A DNA stretch of 6,159 nucleotides, taken from Bacillota bacterium. GTDB lineage: Bacteria; Bacillota; Clostridia; Christensenellales; UMGS416. The notes under the pieces were generated by a model. It had not been told where the DNA came from and did not search any database. It was given only the letters and a program-made list of their open reading frames with translations. Numbering within the stretch: position 1 is the stretch's first letter; each line of letters starts with the position of its first letter. Both the position numbers and the translations under genes were made by a program. The DNA is taken from assembly GCA_023409755.1 (NCBI GenBank), contig JAEYRA010000130.1:1-6159 (forward strand). The letters run 5' to 3'. This document shows positions 6,104 through 6,159 of the stretch, in pieces.

Positions 6104-6152
6104 CCTCCGGTTTTTTCTTATCAGTATACACCAGACCATGCAACAATTTCAT
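6104..6152 (-). promoter_or_regulatory. Candidate promoter and SD of the oxidoreductase-kinase-purD operon
   Basis: On the minus strand TATACT (6128-6123) is a good -10 box. The best -35 is ATGAAA (6152-6147), 18 bp upstream with four of six consensus matches. Transcription would start near 6116, leaving a leader of only about 20 nt that contains the SD GGAGG (6108-6104) and a run of six As. The weak -35 suggests an activator or low basal output. The true start site could also lie beyond the window. Confidence 0.45.
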
Positions 6153-6159
6153 CCCAAAG

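Noticed and set aside
6123..6136. GTATAC-centred partial palindrome near the operon promoter as a GntR or LacI operator
   Set aside because: Only the central 6 bp are symmetric and the flanks do not pair, so an operator call is not supported.

Overview
The window reads as a piece of a GC-rich bacterial chromosome (above 60% GC by eye). Shine-Dalgarno sequences are strong (GGAGG, AAAGGAG), and all five genes lie on the minus strand. Strong SD sites with high GC, a Gram-positive-style surface leucine-rich-repeat protein and the PurD wording (VAPDDPLADG) suggest a high-GC Clostridia relative, perhaps Oscillospiraceae from a gut. That placement is inference. There is no 16S, tRNA, mobile element or CRISPR array.

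In transcription order (right to left) there are two blocks. The first is a tight three-gene operon. It starts at a -10-like TATACT near 6125 and encodes a FAD-dependent oxidoreductase (6097-4895), a divergent PfkB-family sugar or nucleoside kinase (4882-3977) and phosphoribosylamine-glycine ligase PurD (3951-2680). The gaps are only 12 and 25 nt, and the kinase SD overlaps the oxidoreductase stop codon. PurD is a complete purine biosynthesis enzyme, but no other pur gene is in view. The oxidoreductase and kinase substrates cannot be read from sequence.

After purD comes a 289-nt non-coding gap with three hairpin-capable palindromes. Then comes the second block: a 2H phosphoesterase (2'-5' RNA ligase-like, 2390-1857) and a secreted, membrane-anchored leucine-rich-repeat protein (1700-63). 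The LRR gene has its own good promoter (TTGTGT-17-TATACT), three GGAAAAC repeats spaced in multiples of 10 bp around the inferred transcription start, and a near-consensus SD. A perfect 14-bp stem-loop at 3-36 ends it, running into Ts at the window edge.

The most unusual points are the company purD keeps, the Asp-to-Ser change in the kinase signature, the 10-bp-phased repeats in front of the LRR gene, and the hairpin-rich gap. I see no clear defence system or other unmistakably new machinery.
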